Shown here: one piece after another, positions 12,647 through 41,900 of the stretch
Layout: every line of letters starts with the position of its first letter
How positions within the stretch are numbered: the first letter of the stretch is position 1
NCBI RefSeq assembly: GCF_010015445.1
Contig: NC_053126.1
Coordinates: 13,553,669 to 13,617,668 of the forward strand
From: Perca fluviatilis
Lineage: Eukaryota > Chordata > Actinopteri > Perciformes > Percidae
DNA length: 64,000 nt
Reading direction: 5' to 3'
Position numbers and translations under genes: made by a program
Notes under the pieces: generated by a model
Seen by the model: only the letters and a program-made list of their open reading frames with translations
What the model was told of the DNA's origin: nothing
Database searches by the model: none

Positions 12647-14340
12647 GTTGCTTATTAATCTATATCAGAAAATGCAAAGACTATGCAGAAGGGACAGTTT
12701 TTTTTAAACTTAAGAAGTAAGGCAAAGTATAGAGCCGCAGTTAACAACTAGGGCAATGATTGTTCTCTTAAAAGTGAAAAAGGAGAGCAAAAACAAAAAC
12801 CTTTTCAGAGGAAATTCCACTTCATTAGCCGTTTAGTGGCTGTAGAAACACCAGCAGACCTTCCAAAGACTTTGAATAGTTCATTATTGCCCCTCTTGAC
12901 GTCAATCCCTGCATTCCTCTACGTTCCCTTCGGTTTTGACGCACTTGAGACTGCAAGGTTCAATCGCTGCTTGCTCGGTTCCTGTCCAAACCCACTCAGC
13001 TGCCTACACACTGTTTCACTCATTGGAAAAGTATTTTAGGGAAAATTCACAGAATTACAAAATAATGTGCATAAGGGGAAAACTTACAAAAGAAACACCA
13101 AAGAAGTGAAGACAAATGTTTAAAAGGGTCCTCGAGAAGTTGTGTGGAATATCAAATCCAGTCAAAATGTGTTGTTTTCATAAAGAGCCAGCTGCAGTCA
13201 ATATACTTCCATTACTAGTGCATGTCCATTCCCGATCTCCACTAAGCTTTCCCACTCAGTTCTGCTGGGAATATACTACTGGAATACCTCCTGAACTTTA
13301 CCACGTTTTGTTTACAGGTCTGAACAAAACTTCATCCAAAACACATCATCCGCAGTGTTTTTGACTCGACATCTTGATCGAAAGGGCCAGCTTTTAAGTT
13401 TAAGGCGGAGATCAATTAAATTCCATATAACGCGTGAGCGCAAAAGCTGCTCAGCGCTTGTATTTATACCCACATGCCCCTTGCTGCAGGGCCTAATCGC
13501 GACTATTTCCGTGGACGGAGCCCCGTCCTTTCCTGACTTTCTACTCGGGAGTCCACCGCTGCGTCTCCAAACCCACAGGAGATCGTGTGCACGGACGTTA
13601 TGCAAGAGACAAATGCTTGAGACGTGGTGCGCAGAAAATTGTTTAAAAAATAAAAACTGTTTTATTGCAAGTCCAAACACGCTCCTCCGTGACTATGCAA
13701 CATCCAGCCTTGGATTGGCATTGCTTATATCAACAGTGAGACCAAATGTCGCCAATTCATGGAAACTGTCCAGATATTCTGACCATGCCGGTTCCTGGCA
13801 GTAGCCTATACCTAGGCAATATTCTGTCACCCGGACAGCTGAGAAAACGCAGCCTTGAGCAGCCTAGGATCGTCCAGTTCCTCCTTTTCTCTGAAGTAGC
13901 CTAAACTTTGACTTCGGCAGCTCGGACCCCTTTCTAAATGGCAGACGACGAAAGCCGGAGGGTCTCGGGCTGATTAAAAGGTCTCCACCTGTGCTCCACG
14001 CCCCCCCTACACCAAGTGTCCCGCAGGTCAAAGCTGAGTGCTGCCTTGACCCAGCCACTTTAAGTGAATCGCATGGGGTAGGCTACACCAAGAGAATATA
14101 TTTGTACCTCCAAATAATTAAATCCAAGACAAATATAATAGCTTAGGGCTCGTGCAGCGCCCAGCCTCTCCATTCCCTGCATCGTCCAGTGAGATGAGAT
14201 TGTCTCGTTATCTGACCATTATCTGCTCGCTGCAGCGGCGTCGACACCTGCATGAAATGTTGTGTGCGCTATCCAGGCGCGGTGGGCAACGCAGTGGATG
14301 CAGCCGCCACCATCTTCTGTGCGCTGACAGCCGTCCAGCA
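12647..14340 (-). promoter_or_regulatory. adcy9: adcy9 5' flank: probable 5' UTR and CpG-richer promoter region
   Basis: This lies upstream of the adcy9 ATG on the minus strand. The part from about 13.38 to 14.33 kb is visibly richer in CpG and GC than the AT-rich surroundings, with words such as CGCGTGAGCGC and GATCGTGTGCACGG. That suits a promoter or non-coding first exon. Nothing in the sequence fixes the transcription start, and I cannot tell whether the 5' UTR is contiguous or spliced; weak AG acceptors occur just upstream of the ATG. No TATA box is convincing. Confidence 0.45.
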
Positions 14341-14358
14341 GTGAGTAGTGTATGTACT

Positions 14359-14386
14359 TGTGTGTGTGTGTGTGTGTGTGTGTGTG
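14359..14386. repeat. (TG)n microsatellite
   Basis: About 28 bp TG tract at the edge of the CpG-richer block upstream of adcy9. Confidence 0.95.
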
Positions 14387-14829
14387 GGAGAGAGTATGTA
14401 GCCTATACGCGTGTTAGTGTAAAGTACGTCAAAACAAAATAGAGACGATTTCCGCTTTTTTCTTTCAAAGTAAAACCCTATGGGCATTTATTTTAATGGC
14501 TTAATAAACACTACAACGCTGGCCCGCTTTAATGGCATATCATTTATTGGAAACTAAAGAAGGCTGGGGAATGATTATCTAGGTGTTATTAGGCATATGT
14601 GTCTTCTCAATTATGGAAAGTTTTCAAATTTGTAGTCTACATTGCCAAACTGGAAAACTCCCAACTAACCCTTGCCCTATTTTGTGTCTCTCCTAAAATT
14701 GCCATTCTTACATTTGGGGCTTGTTTTTCATGATTACACAGTTGAGGGATGCTTCTGTTTTTCCCTGCAAGTCGTTAAGGAACACATAGCACTGTTTTGA
14801 AGTAATTCCAAGATTCCTTAAATAATATG

Positions 14830-15435
14830 TCTACCCAGCTGGAGGAAAGTATCCCACCTGCTGCACAAGCAGCTCTACACAACCTAACCCCCACCTATCT
14901 CTCTGACCTCCTCCAGGAGTACACATCCTCCCACTCCCTGCGCTCACGCTCAGCTGGTCTTCTGACCATCCCCAGTTTACCCCTCAGCACCGTGGGTGCT
15001 AAGGGCTTTCAGCTGCACTGCTCCCAGGCTCTGGAACTCGCTACCTCCAGCCCTCCACACATTCGACAGTCTGACACCATCACAACGTTCAAAACTCACC
15101 TGCTCAAACTGGCCTACTCATTCCGATGCCCACCCTCTATGTCCCATTCCCTCTAGCCCCATACATTTTTATGTTTCCTGATTTGTGATTGTCTGTGGTG
15201 GTGTCTTTTCATGTTTCACTGTTTTTATGAATATTTTTGGGGCTTTTATGTCAGGTTTTTAGGTTGGATTCGATCCCTGGCTGCTGTCAAGGATTCAGCC
15301 TATGTGGCGCACACTCTACTGGGTGAGCTAGAGGTTGTCCCATGTTTCACTGTTTTTACCTGTACGTTACCTGTATGGTTACTGTTTTTAATGCCCTGTA
15401 AGGCGACTAAGATAAAATGTGTTATTATTATCATT
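14830..15435 (+). pseudogene. 3' remnant of a non-LTR retrotransposon (LINE) with frameshift
   Basis: The frame from about 14830 reads LSDLLQEYTSSHSLRSRSAG..., then the signal moves to the next frame as AFSCTAPRLWNSLPPALHTFDSL. This is the typical C-terminus of LINE ORF2 reverse transcriptases (L2/CR1-like), broken by a frameshift near 15000-15010. It is followed by a 3' tail ending in a TGTAAGGCGACTAAGATAAAATG..TTATTATTATC stretch like those ending L2-type elements. 5'-truncated and dead. Confidence 0.8.
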
Positions 15436-17220
15436 TAGAGTATGGCACATCTCCAGTGGCTCAAATGGTGCTAAACATCAATCTAAATTTTGGAGGCCAA
15501 ATTAAAAGCCAGACTGTATGTTGCTACCAGACATCTGTGTATTTACTTTCCTCATTGTGTGGCACATATGCCTCTAAAGGCTCTACAATGTGAGGCTTGA
15601 TCCAAAAAGTGATTAAAAATAAATAAAAATCAAGGTAATTTATTTTGAAAAGACATTTCTGTGCTTCCGTTTTGGTGGTTACCGTTGACTTGACGCTGCT
15701 GTCTGTTGGCGAGCAGAGAGGAAAGGGGTTGACTTTTTAAGGGAGGGGAGGGCGGGAGGGGTACAGTCGATGTACGTGCAAGCGCTTGGTAGAAAGAAAA
15801 AGACTGAAAGGTAACGAGCACGTCTTTTAGAGGAGGGTGGGTACGTTTTTTTGACCGCAATGAGCGCACCCGTATGGCGCACCCCCTAGAATCCTTAGAA
15901 TAAACTCTGCTTTATTTTATATTTATTACATTTGATACACTTTATTACATCTGCCTTGGTAAGACAGCTCTTGGGAAGAGTTCTCATTAGAGGCAAATGG
16001 AAATGGAATATAATTACATTTTATTGAGGGAGACGAAGTACCCTAAATACAAGGTCACTAAACTACTCTAGACGCTCAAATGTAGGAATATTGGAATGTC
16101 GGCGGATTGCAAAAAAGCGTCCATAGTAGGACTTCGACTAGTTGCAGCCCCACTATGGACGCCTTCTTGAAATCCACCTGCACGTAGGGGACCTTTAGAT
16201 CAGAGTGTGATTTACAATGCTCATAAAACCCGCATGCTTAGAACTGGCACGTTTCAAAGCTCAAAATGTACTCTACCATTACAAAAGTCTAAAGAAAAGT
16301 CTAAAAAGATTACTAATTTATACTGAACAATACAGTATTCAAAGTGTGCATATGCCTGTGTATGTGGTTGTGCACTGTAGGTGTATGCTATGTGTGTATT
16401 ATATATGATCTATGTATTTGTTGATGCAAACATGTAGCCCATGTCTGTATTGTGTGTGCCTAAAAACTTAAATATGTTCTTTACAAAAAAATGAATTCAT
16501 AAAGGGCTGTTTTTAAAACAACTTTAAAGCAGAATGTTGTGCAGATCATTGTGTAATAAAAGGATATTTAAAAAATACACACCTCCCTATTTCCAGTCAT
16601 GACAAACTGTTGGAGCATTGCAGCTACTTGTTTAAGTCTCCCTGATTAAGGATTGATAGTTTTATCAAAATAACCACAGACTTGTATTACCTATTCAATC
16701 ATAAATCTTTATTCTTGATAGTTGGGCCAAGATTAATTAAAATTTTATACCAAAACAAAACAAAAAACCAACTACTTTAATGGGACACACATCCATTCCA
16801 GATCTAATTCACAGGTAAATTAAGATAACTGATGCAGAAATATAGCAAAAGCACAACCACACAACGCCATTAGCCCAAGCTATGCCTCTATCATTACACG
16901 GTTACCATGATGAGTCTGTATAACTTTTTACACTTTTACACAGCACTCTCTAGTGGGCATCTTCTGGATCTGCAGTGTAAACATACTAAACACATCCAGT
17001 GGAGCACTCAAATAAACAGGAGCACAAGCACACGTGTGCGTCTGTTAGTTTCTTTTTTCTTTTTCATGATGCTACAGATTTTAGTTGTAAAACACTTCAC
17101 AATGGGGTTAGTGAGGGAGTACACATTGGGAACTGGAATTGCATTTATCCATGAGTTAACTTTTTGGAAGTCTAGCTAGCTATTTCTAATTATCTATCAT
17201 TCGATGATTTAGAACTCTGT
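15436..17220. other. Intergenic DNA between adcy9 and srl, no gene seen
   Basis: AT-rich unique-looking sequence. A small inverted repeat (GCGTCCATAGT near 16117 and its complement near 16145) is the only structure I noticed. Open frames are short and unlike known proteins. Confidence 0.6.
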
Positions 17221-17223
17221 TAT

Positions 17224-18084
17224 TAAAGCAGTAGTTTGACATGTTGGTAGATTGATACCAATTTAATGTCTGTACAGCACTGTGAATATGTTGTTACAGG
17301 CTATAGCCTAGCAAGCTGGAGCCAGCAGATGGTTAGCTTAGCCCAGTGTTTCTCAAATGGGGGTACGTGTACCCCTAGGGGTACTTTGGAGGACTGCAGG
17401 GGGTACGTGAGATATTTAACAAAATGTTTAATAGTTACAAGGCTGTTGTCCAGAACATTGTTCCTCTTTATGTAGAATTTTGTTTTTTTCCTACCAAAAA
17501 TGTGACATTTGTGTCACCTTCTTTGGACCTAATCTTGCCTTCCTTCCTATACTACTTTTTACAAGTTTCTCGCTTTTCTTCTTATGTCACTGTTTTTGAA
17601 GATGTTGATACTATTTTGACCTATTCTTGCCTTACTTCCTTCCTTCCTTCTTTCTAGCATCTTTTTCCTATTTTTTGTCTTTTTTACAGTTTTTCAAAAG
17701 GGGTACATTATTGAAAAAAGTTTGAGAACCACTGGCTTAGCCTAAGACTGGAAACTGGAGGGAAGATAGCCTGTCCAAAGGTAAAATCCGCCTACCTGCA
17801 CCTCCGGATCCCCATATTAACACACTATATTTAACGTTATGTCGTTTGCTCAATCCTTACAAAAACCGCAATGAAAGCGACATGTTGCAGTTTTAGGAGA
17901 GTTTATGTTCCAGTGCTCGGACTATTTCTTAGCTAGGCACAGTTAACGTTTACTCCCTTGAGTGTCCACTCATGATACAAGGAATATATAAAAGGTTTCT
18001 TGCAAGCATCCAGGAAGTTACTGCGCACAGACAAGAAATAGGGTGTCGAATAAGTGTATTTCCCAAAATGTCAAACTATTTAAA
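17224..18084. mobile_element. Older inverted-repeat element interrupted by a hAT-like insertion
   Basis: The left end has AGTTTGACATGTTGG (17233-17247). The right end has the inverted counterpart CCAAAATGTCAAACT (18063-18077); 14 of 15 bases match. Interior blocks GGTTAGCTTAGCC, AGACTGGAAACTGGAGGGAA, CTGTCCAAAGGTAAAATCCGCC and GGACTATTTCTTAGCTAGGC are collinear with a common percomorph interspersed repeat. The 391-bp hAT-like copy at 17344-17734 splits it exactly at GCTTAGCC. Confidence 0.7.
17344..17734. mobile_element. Non-autonomous hAT-like element, nested, with 8-bp target duplication
   Basis: Ends CAGTGTTTCTCAAA and TTTGAGAACCACTG are near-perfect inverted repeats. The 8-bp duplication GCTTAGCC (17336-17343 and 17735-17742) is exact. 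The interior carries repeated GGGGTAC words near each end and no transposase frame. A TTCC-rich patch lies at 17634-17655. Confidence 0.88.
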
Positions 18085-19000
18085 GCAATTTCACCACGCC
18101 ATACTCATGGTAAATTCATTGAGGTAGGCTAACATAAGAATCTGCAGCTACGCTAGTATCACTGCAAAACCATTGTGGGTGTGAATGTTAGGGTCTTCAG
18201 TCTTTCCACAGAGGTCAGGGGTCAACTCATGAGTCCTCCACTTTACCATTATCTCCAGCCCGCTTTTTTGCAAGCTAGAAAATTGCCTATCACAGAAATC
18301 CACTATCACAATCTTGTAGTGGTAGTTTGTAAAATTGTATAGCGGGGGGTGTCACATAGCCTATGCCCATTTGGAAAGTTTACACAGAAAAATCAAGATA
18401 TAGCTTTCTATCCTGCAGAAGAAATGGCTAAAGACAGCTATAATCCAAACACATCCTCCATGTGTTCTGTAATGGTCATTCAGCTAAAAATGCTGGGAAG
18501 CTTATTGTTCAAGAAAAAAACAATCATAACACAGTATTGAACTTCTGCCAAAGAATGTATAGACGCAAACAGAAACGGTAAGAACAGTTAAGAAGTGAAG
18601 CAGAATGAACCCATACCGCTCTGAAGACTCTGACCCTTGAACTCTGACCTCTGCTTCCATCACAGTGCTCATTTCACAGGTTGTCAACAACCAGGACTGA
18701 TGAGCGTATAAAACAAAAAGAAACAAATGCCTTATTTGTTGCATGGCAGGGTTGGTTCAGGTTTCAGTGACTTAAACTTTATGTTAGCAGGAAATGCATG
18801 CGTCTGTTAAATATGCTCTAACATGCAATGTAATGTTAATCTATGTCAAAAGCAAAGGTTTGGATGAGAAACACAAAGGCTTTGTATAGCACCCACAAAA
18901 AGGCTTCTTCAAAATCAGCTTCTGAAGCTTATGGAATAAACTTTCTGCAATGCAATTCTCAAGATTTTACCACACAAATTTGCAACTCCTGTTTCCACTT
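18085..19000. other. Intergenic DNA downstream of srl, no gene seen
   Basis: AT-rich sequence with no convincing coding frame, RNA gene or complete repeat. Confidence 0.55.
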
Positions 19001-19008
19001 TTTCCCAT

Positions 19009-19092
19009 TTTATTCACATACAAGGGAGCTGGGTTTTGACTGTTTTCAGTCTCAGATTTAAAATTTTTATTTTGATCTTACTTTTTTTTATT
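19009..19092 (-). terminator. srl: Candidate srl polyadenylation signals
   Basis: On the minus strand, AATAAA occurs at 19092-19087, 19071-19066 and 19014-19009, about 310-400 nt past the srl stop codon. The last is followed by a TTTGTGTGG stretch that could be the downstream GU-rich element. This implies a 3' UTR of about 0.35-0.4 kb. Which site is used cannot be decided from sequence. Confidence 0.45.
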
Positions 19093-19404
19093 TCTGTGTT
19101 TCTTCACATCATTAACATCCCCATCCCCAAAATCCCAGACAAACACTAACAAAACTTAGTGATCAGTGGCATGTTTTCATTTCTTTAGCACTTGTGTCCT
19201 TAAGCTGCCTTATCATACAATGACCATTCCCTCCCTCTATCTGCCTCATTCCCACAGTCCCTAAATGCACCTCTACATATTCTCCTGAGGAAAAAAACAA
19301 ACACTAATCTCCTCTGTCTCTTCAACAATACAGGCATTCTGACGAAATCAGGGTTGGCTTGGCCTTCTCTTCTTACTTCCCCCACTCAAGTTATTTTGTT
19401 TTCC

Positions 19405-33014
<13,610 letters not shown>

Positions 33015-33050
33015 GATGGCTGCCAGGAGAACTCTGATAGACACACAGAC

Positions 33051-33058
33051 TATATATA
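33051..33058 (-). promoter_or_regulatory. srl: TATA box of srl (candidate)
   Basis: TATATATA on the minus strand, 37 bp upstream of the srl ATG. Initiation 25-30 bp downstream would fall near 33021-33028 and give a very short 5' UTR of about 10 nt. A CAGCTG E-box at 33201-33206 could be a muscle-type element. Confidence 0.5.
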
Positions 33059-33425
33059 CTGTACCAAGGCAGGAAGGTTAAAGGGCATGCAGAGAGAAGA
33101 GGCGGGGCACACAGAGGGCCAGTTGGTGGAGGGGCTGAGATCTGTGTGTTGGAGGTGTTGCAGCAGTCATAGCATGCCACAGGGACTCTACGTGTACAAG
33201 CAGCTGACTCTCCTTTTTAGAGAGGTCGCAGCTTGATCCTTAGATTTTTGTACCAAGACCTGGCTCAATGTTTTAGTGCTGAATCACAAAACTTCTCACT
33301 AATGATAATTTTGCGAATGTGTGTTTGACTGGAAATAGGTATATGTTAACACTTCTAAGAATAGGACATTTTACTGTGACATAAAAGGCAAACTGGTTGG
33401 AAATCAGAAGTCTGGGGGGGTGGGG

Positions 33426-33599
33426 GGGGACTAGTATTAAAGGAAAAGTTCAACCTTTTGGGCAAGATGATAAGATTGATACCACACGGTAGGTAATACT
33501 TTGTATCGATCATCTCATCTAGACTCTCGGCAAGAAAGTGATTTAGTGTATTGAATGTTGAACTTTTGGAGATTAACTTTTCCTTGAATACTAGTCCCC
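33426..33599. mobile_element. Foldback (MITE-like) element with 25-bp inverted ends
   Basis: Arms 33426-33450 and 33575-33599 are reverse complements at 24 of 25 positions, starting GGGGACTAGTATT. The interior (AAAGTTCAACCTTTTGGG, GATTGATACCAC, CTCGGCAAGAAAG) matches blocks of a common percomorph interspersed repeat. 174 bp, non-coding. Confidence 0.8.
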
Positions 33600-35311
33600 A
33601 TACGTAAGACTCCTTTTAAATATTATATTATATATTCTATTAAATACCCTATTTCCAGTCTCTATAGCACACATTTTGTAAAATTATCATTGGTGAGAAG
33701 TTGAGTGATTTAGCACTGAAACATAGAGCCAGGTCTTTTTTTTCTGTATTTGCACCGTTTCGGTATTTGGTTGTGTTTTCTTACTTTGTAGCGTATTATT
33801 TTGCAGTCAAATTGGGGAAGATATTTTGTACATTTGCATGTGTTTCTTAAGTTGCAGTGTGATGAGCTTTCAGGGCCAGTTACTTCAGACAAACAGACTA
33901 AAAAGGAACATTACCATCCTCTAAATTAATGATGAATAAATAAATCAAGAATCACATCTTCAACAATGAGCTGCCATGGTTGCTTTGCCTAACAAAGACT
34001 GATAATCAAATGACTGTACCAACTTTACAGCCCTGACTCCTCAAACCAGTTGCAATGAATGTGCATCAAGTAAATGAGCTGTCAACCAATTATTGTGGTA
34101 AGGAAGACTTAATGCCCACTAAGACTGTGTGTGTGTGTGACAGAAAGAGGGATGAGAGATGAAGAGAGGGTATGTCTGGAACATATAGACCCCCAAGTCA
34201 ACCTAGAATCCCTAACACAGCTAAACACTAGGCGGATTACTGCTTTATCACACTCTAGCAGACACACTGTGCTGAACATAATCTCACAATTCCTTGGGAA
34301 CATCTCAACAGTAAATTAATCCCCAAATATGGCAGGAGTTTCTTACTCGAGCATGTCCAACCCAAATGCCTTGGGGAGCATGTCCAAACAATACAGCATG
34401 TTCATTTTGATGCATTAAACTGCCTTAATCCTCAGAAACTTCACTGGTGGTGGGATGTGGCATGATGATTTGTTTATGAGAAAATATGTGCTTTTATGAA
34501 TTCTATTTAACATTAATTCTTTATTATTTATACGTGACAGGCTCTGGCATCAGTCGCTGTCTTTTTTCCAAGTGAGCCTTTAAAATGTTGGCTGCGGCTT
34601 TGATGTTGCTATCACTGGCAATGGAAAATAACAGCATAACAGTAGCTATGGTGTTTAATGTCTACAGAGTTTTCTAGTGTTAACTATTAAAAAACACATT
34701 TAAGGTAGTCCTGTATCAGTTATTAATAGCAGTTATAAATGCAGACACAGATTGCTCTGTACCACTTTTGCCCATTAACACAAACAGTGGAGCTTTGGAT
34801 GTATCTAAAAGGCCTATTAAGAACTACTCTTACTTGACATGATGCTACCTTAATACCTCACAATTGTGCTCTTTGGTCCTTATCCCACAACTGAATTTCA
34901 CATGAGTGCCAGTACACCGTCAATTGTTGTGGTTTTAGACACTTTCTGTCAAGCTACTAGATACTAAAACTTAGGAATGACTGAGCCTCTGTGGACAGAA
35001 AAAACAAAGATATTTCTGAATGAATGTGTGAGGGTGTGAACAAGAGGCCTGGAATGAGTGACTGAGCATGTCAGAGGATGATGGGAAGAGATGCCACCTA
35101 CTGTTTCTAGCGTACATTAACTGTCACAGAGAAGGTGGTCAATCTTAATTTAGCAATGAGTTGTTAAGCAAGAGAGGGGGAGGGGGGCTTCAAACTCCCA
35201 GCCACCAATCAGGAATAGACACTTGTGCATCAACTGTACAGCTTGAGTGAAGGCCAACCAGAACTGGAGAGGAGACAGATTCAGCTGGTCACGTCATTAT
35301 TTGTGCTATAA

Positions 35312-35700
35312 TAGTCTCAAATTGCCAGACCTTCCTCCACAGCGCTGCGAAGAAGGGTCTGGCTAGTCCACACAGTATTCTGGGATGGGAGAATAACGTG
35401 CTCTGGTTTATTGGCATTTCTTTAAACCAATCACAATCATCATGGGCGGCGCTAAGCACCGGGCAGAGCCACGGTGCCGCAGCAAAATAGTTTAAAAGTT
35501 GTTTTAGTCGTGCAACGGAAAACTCAGATTGGACAGATAGTCTAGCTAGCTGTCTCACTTTACTCTGCAGAGATCTGAGGAGCAGTTAACCATAGTCCTC
35601 ATTAAAATTACAACACAAAGAAAGCGGAAGGTAACGGACATCTGGCCGAAAAGAGCGGCACCGGAGCAATTCCGGAAGTGGAACGTCGTATATATAGACA
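35312..35700. mobile_element. Dispersed non-autonomous element, copy 1 (partner at 60296-60748)
   Basis: Collinear with 60296-60748. Shared blocks include TTGCCAGACC, CTCTGGTTTATTGGCATTTC, TTTAAACCAATCA, GGCG.TGCTAAGCACCGG-like sequence, AAAACTCAGATTGGACAGAT, TCTAGCTAGCTGTCT and GCAGAGATCTGAG. It starts near TAGTCTC and ends near ATATAGAC, which could be short inverted ends. Class uncertain; no coding frame. Confidence 0.75.
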
Positions 35701-35841
35701 AGTACATAACTGTTCCTATCTCAGAACAGTCAATACCTTCAAACAGTAAATATTCAGAGTGAAACACTAATTTTTAAAAAGCAAAAACTGAAAAAAAGGA
35801 CACACACACTAGGCCCAATGCGTAAAAAACAAAGTACAAAC

Positions 35842-35847
35842 TTTATT
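35842..35847 (-). terminator. tfap4: Candidate tfap4 polyadenylation signal
   Basis: AATAAA on the minus strand, followed within 20 nt by a T-rich TTTGTACTTTGTTTTTT stretch, a good downstream element. It implies a 3' UTR of about 3.0 kb. Another AATAAA at 37565-37560 would give a 1.26-kb 3' UTR. Confidence 0.45.
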
Positions 35848-38819
<2,972 letters not shown>

Positions 38820-38978
38820 TCAGGGCAGTGAACAGTCGTCGGGCCCGTCGCTGTTTGAGGCCGTGTCTGAGCCCGCAGCGTCGGAGGGGACACGCCCTGA
38901 AGTGACGATGACCGCTCTCCGCTGCTCTTCCTCGCCGACACAACCCTTTCCCTGGGTGCCCTCGATGTGCTGGATTGC
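38820..38978 (-). CDS. tfap4: tfap4 coding exon 7 (last)
   Basis: 159 nt after acceptor TTTCTCCAG. Encodes AIQHIEGTQGKG...EEEQRRAVIV...SDTASNSDGPDDCSLP and stops TGA at 38822-38820. The AIQHIEGTQ and EEEQRRAVIV blocks are hallmark AP-4 C-terminal sequence. Confidence 0.95.
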   Translation of the reverse strand, partial: AIQHIEGTQGKGCVGEEEQRRAVIVTSGRVPSDAAGSDTASNSDGPDDCSLP

Positions 38979-41900
38979 CTGGAGAAAGAGGATAAGTGGT
39001 GTCAGTGTCGACAGCACCCTCTGGTGTTCAAATCTGAAAAACCTTTCCAACAATGGTTCACAAGTCTGCTTCGGTCTCCCGTCTTACTTGAACGATGGTG
39101 TCCAGGTTGTGTCGAGATGTGGACACTGCATTGATAACTGATGTCGGGCCCATGGTTACCACGGTGACATGATGGGGCTGGGGAGGCTGGAAAGGCGCAG
39201 GGACGATGACTGTGGCATGGTGTGTAGGTGCAGGCGGGGTAGCCGGGGCCAACACCTGGTAGAAAGGAGCAGTTATTACTCTCATGTCACCACTACACTG
39301 TGATAACATAAAGTAATGTTAAATGAAGCGTAGACTCCGGTATCATGAAAAACCAGCAGAAACTACCATAAATATGACATGTAAAATATATAATAAATAC
39401 ATAATGAATACAAACATGCTAAAACAGTGCACATACACAGGCACTATTGCACATAATTGGGAATACAGATGGGCAGCTTATTGAATATTAACCAGCAGAA
39501 TCTCTCATCAAACTAAATTTTCTCCTGTCCTTATGTTTGGGATTTGTCTCACTGTGTGTTTTGAGCTGCTTCTAGAAACCCAACTTAACTTGGGGAGTTT
39601 TTTTCTTTTCCCTGAAATGGTGCAAGTAAGAGGTGCTCAGATTTCTCATGAGCGTGCCACTTACAGTTGGTGCTTTAGATCAACCTGAGCTTGACAAAAA
39701 GGGAGCACACAAGCCCAGAGTTGTACAAAAACAAGCTCCCCTTAACTTGAAATAAACCAGATCTGTCAGGCTACCCAATCTGCCAACTGTACAACTCGCA
39801 ATTTAAATGTTTATTAAAAGCTGCTTGTGTTTCTATTATTTTATATCCCGATATCAGATGACACAAGTTAATTCTTGACCTTTGAAACGGTTTGAAACAA
39901 AAAAAATCTTAACTCAAGGTCCACTTATTAGTTTTTACCAGCACTTTCAACCACATCTTAAAGTCTGAGGTTAGTGATAGCTCTAACTTATAACATCCCA
40001 TAACCATGAGATGCAGTTAAAAGCTCTGGACAAGGTTAGTAAGTGGACTTTCTGTTGACTTGTTTTTGAGGGAAGATTTGATGCATATATAATTCCTTTA
40101 TTTACAAGTATCTGTTTCAATGTTCAAGTTAAATTATGTGATATTAAAGCAGATCAAGCTTTTACTTATCATGGAACCATGATCGTAGCAAAAAAAGAAA
40201 GATATATTTTGAGTAACAGTTCATTTTATTTCCAGTAATTTTTGGTTACTGGAGTAATTTTGTCAATTCATATTGATATTGATTTGAGGTCATATGGCTC
40301 AGATCTGCTCGGGGAGTCACAAAGTGCCACATGATGACTCATGCAGAGGGTATCAATCATCCTTCACTACCAGCGCCCAGCTGCCACAAGTAGTGGATGG
40401 GCAGACAGCGCACGCCAATTGATTTGGCATCATGTTCAGTTAGGGTTTGCCTGCAGAAACAGGACACTGGGGCCGTCAGGGCAGGAGACAGGCACAGCAC
40501 AACGATGTGCGAGCTGCTCATTTAACACACTGTAAATGTGTCTCAGCTGCTGACAGCTCTAACTCTGGACACGGAAGAGACATTTACAAAACACAGATTA
40601 GTTCAAGTGTGTGTGTAAGGGTTTTAAAATGCTTCAGCATCGACTCAAAGAAATCTATACATTTTACAGCTACTCACAGAAAGGAGGAGGGGAATTTGGT
40701 GCCAGCCGTCTGATAAATTTAGGGTAAAGAGCCAAATATAAACACTGGTTTTCAAAATATACTGCTATGCTGAAAATGGTTCATCTGCGTATCAAATTCA
40801 AAATCTTAGTGTAGATTATTGTTTAAAAACCTCTCACAGAATCTCACACAGAATTAATGAAGTGATAAAATGGACCAAACTAAATATTTTTTTCGCTAAT
40901 TTCAACCAAGGAAATTACTTCAATACCATTCTCATGAATTGAGACATGATCAAGTTTGTTAAAACACTCCAGCAGCCAAAAATCTTTGATCATATTTGGT
41001 TCTTTTTTCTGCTGTTCCATAGACAAGATAAGATCCAATGATATATATTCAATGACAAAACCTAAGTCCTAGAAACAACCATATGTCTAATTTTGTTCTA
41101 AAAAGGTCATTTGTGTTGTGACCATGAAATGTATACTATGGATTTTGTACATCAGACTTAGAGAAGGATTCCACTGTTTATGTGTGAGTCAGACTCATAT
41201 GCAAATGTTTCCAACCTGTGGGCTGTGGGCCGGAGTGAGGTCCCTCTCCAGCTGTTTGTGCTGCTGCAGACGGACAAGGCTCTGTGTTGGAGTCTGGTGC
41301 TCCTGGACCTGCTGGGTGAACACCTTCAGTTTCTCTGGGTACAACTGGGCATCCAGGGAACGCATCTGACACACAGAGCCGGGGATAAAAATGGGAGTTA
41401 GCAACTCATAACTATGTTAGTCCCTGCATTTGTCTAGACACATACTTTCGAGATTGTCTGAAATTGTGTTACATGTTGTGATTATTCCTATTACCTGATC
41501 TTCCAGCAACATCCTGACCGAGCGCTCTTTCTCCAGCTGCTGCCTTAACTCAATCATCTCCCTCCTCAAGTCCTCAGTCTTCTCCTCCTCTAGAATGTCT
41601 GGTGAGCCAATCCCTTCATCTTTCTCCTCCGCACGCCGTCTCTTTGGGGAGGAACCACTTAACTCCTAGGGAGAGCAAACAGAAATTGGATATCCGTTTT
41701 AGATGATACTGACAGACGGAGAATCCTGGTAAAGCCTTTTCAGGTTTGGCATGGTGATGCTTTACTTGTATGATTCGTTTGAGCTGACTGTTCTGCTGCA
41801 ATAGCCGCGTCTTCTCCTGCTCCAAAGTAAAAATGTACTCCGCTGTCTGTTGCAGGATGGCAGCCTGGGGAAAAGAGAAAGAAGAAGAATGTTACAGGTC

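Larger units (their letters stand above)
33059..35820. other. Intergenic DNA between srl and tfap4
   Basis: Holds the foldback element at 33426-33599 and a dispersed element at about 35312-35700. The remainder is AT-rich with no coding frame I can support. Confidence 0.65.

Noticed and set aside
16113..16163. Short inverted repeat around GCGTCCATAGT, considered as a microRNA hairpin
   Set aside because: Only about 11 paired bases with a large loop; too short for a pre-miRNA.
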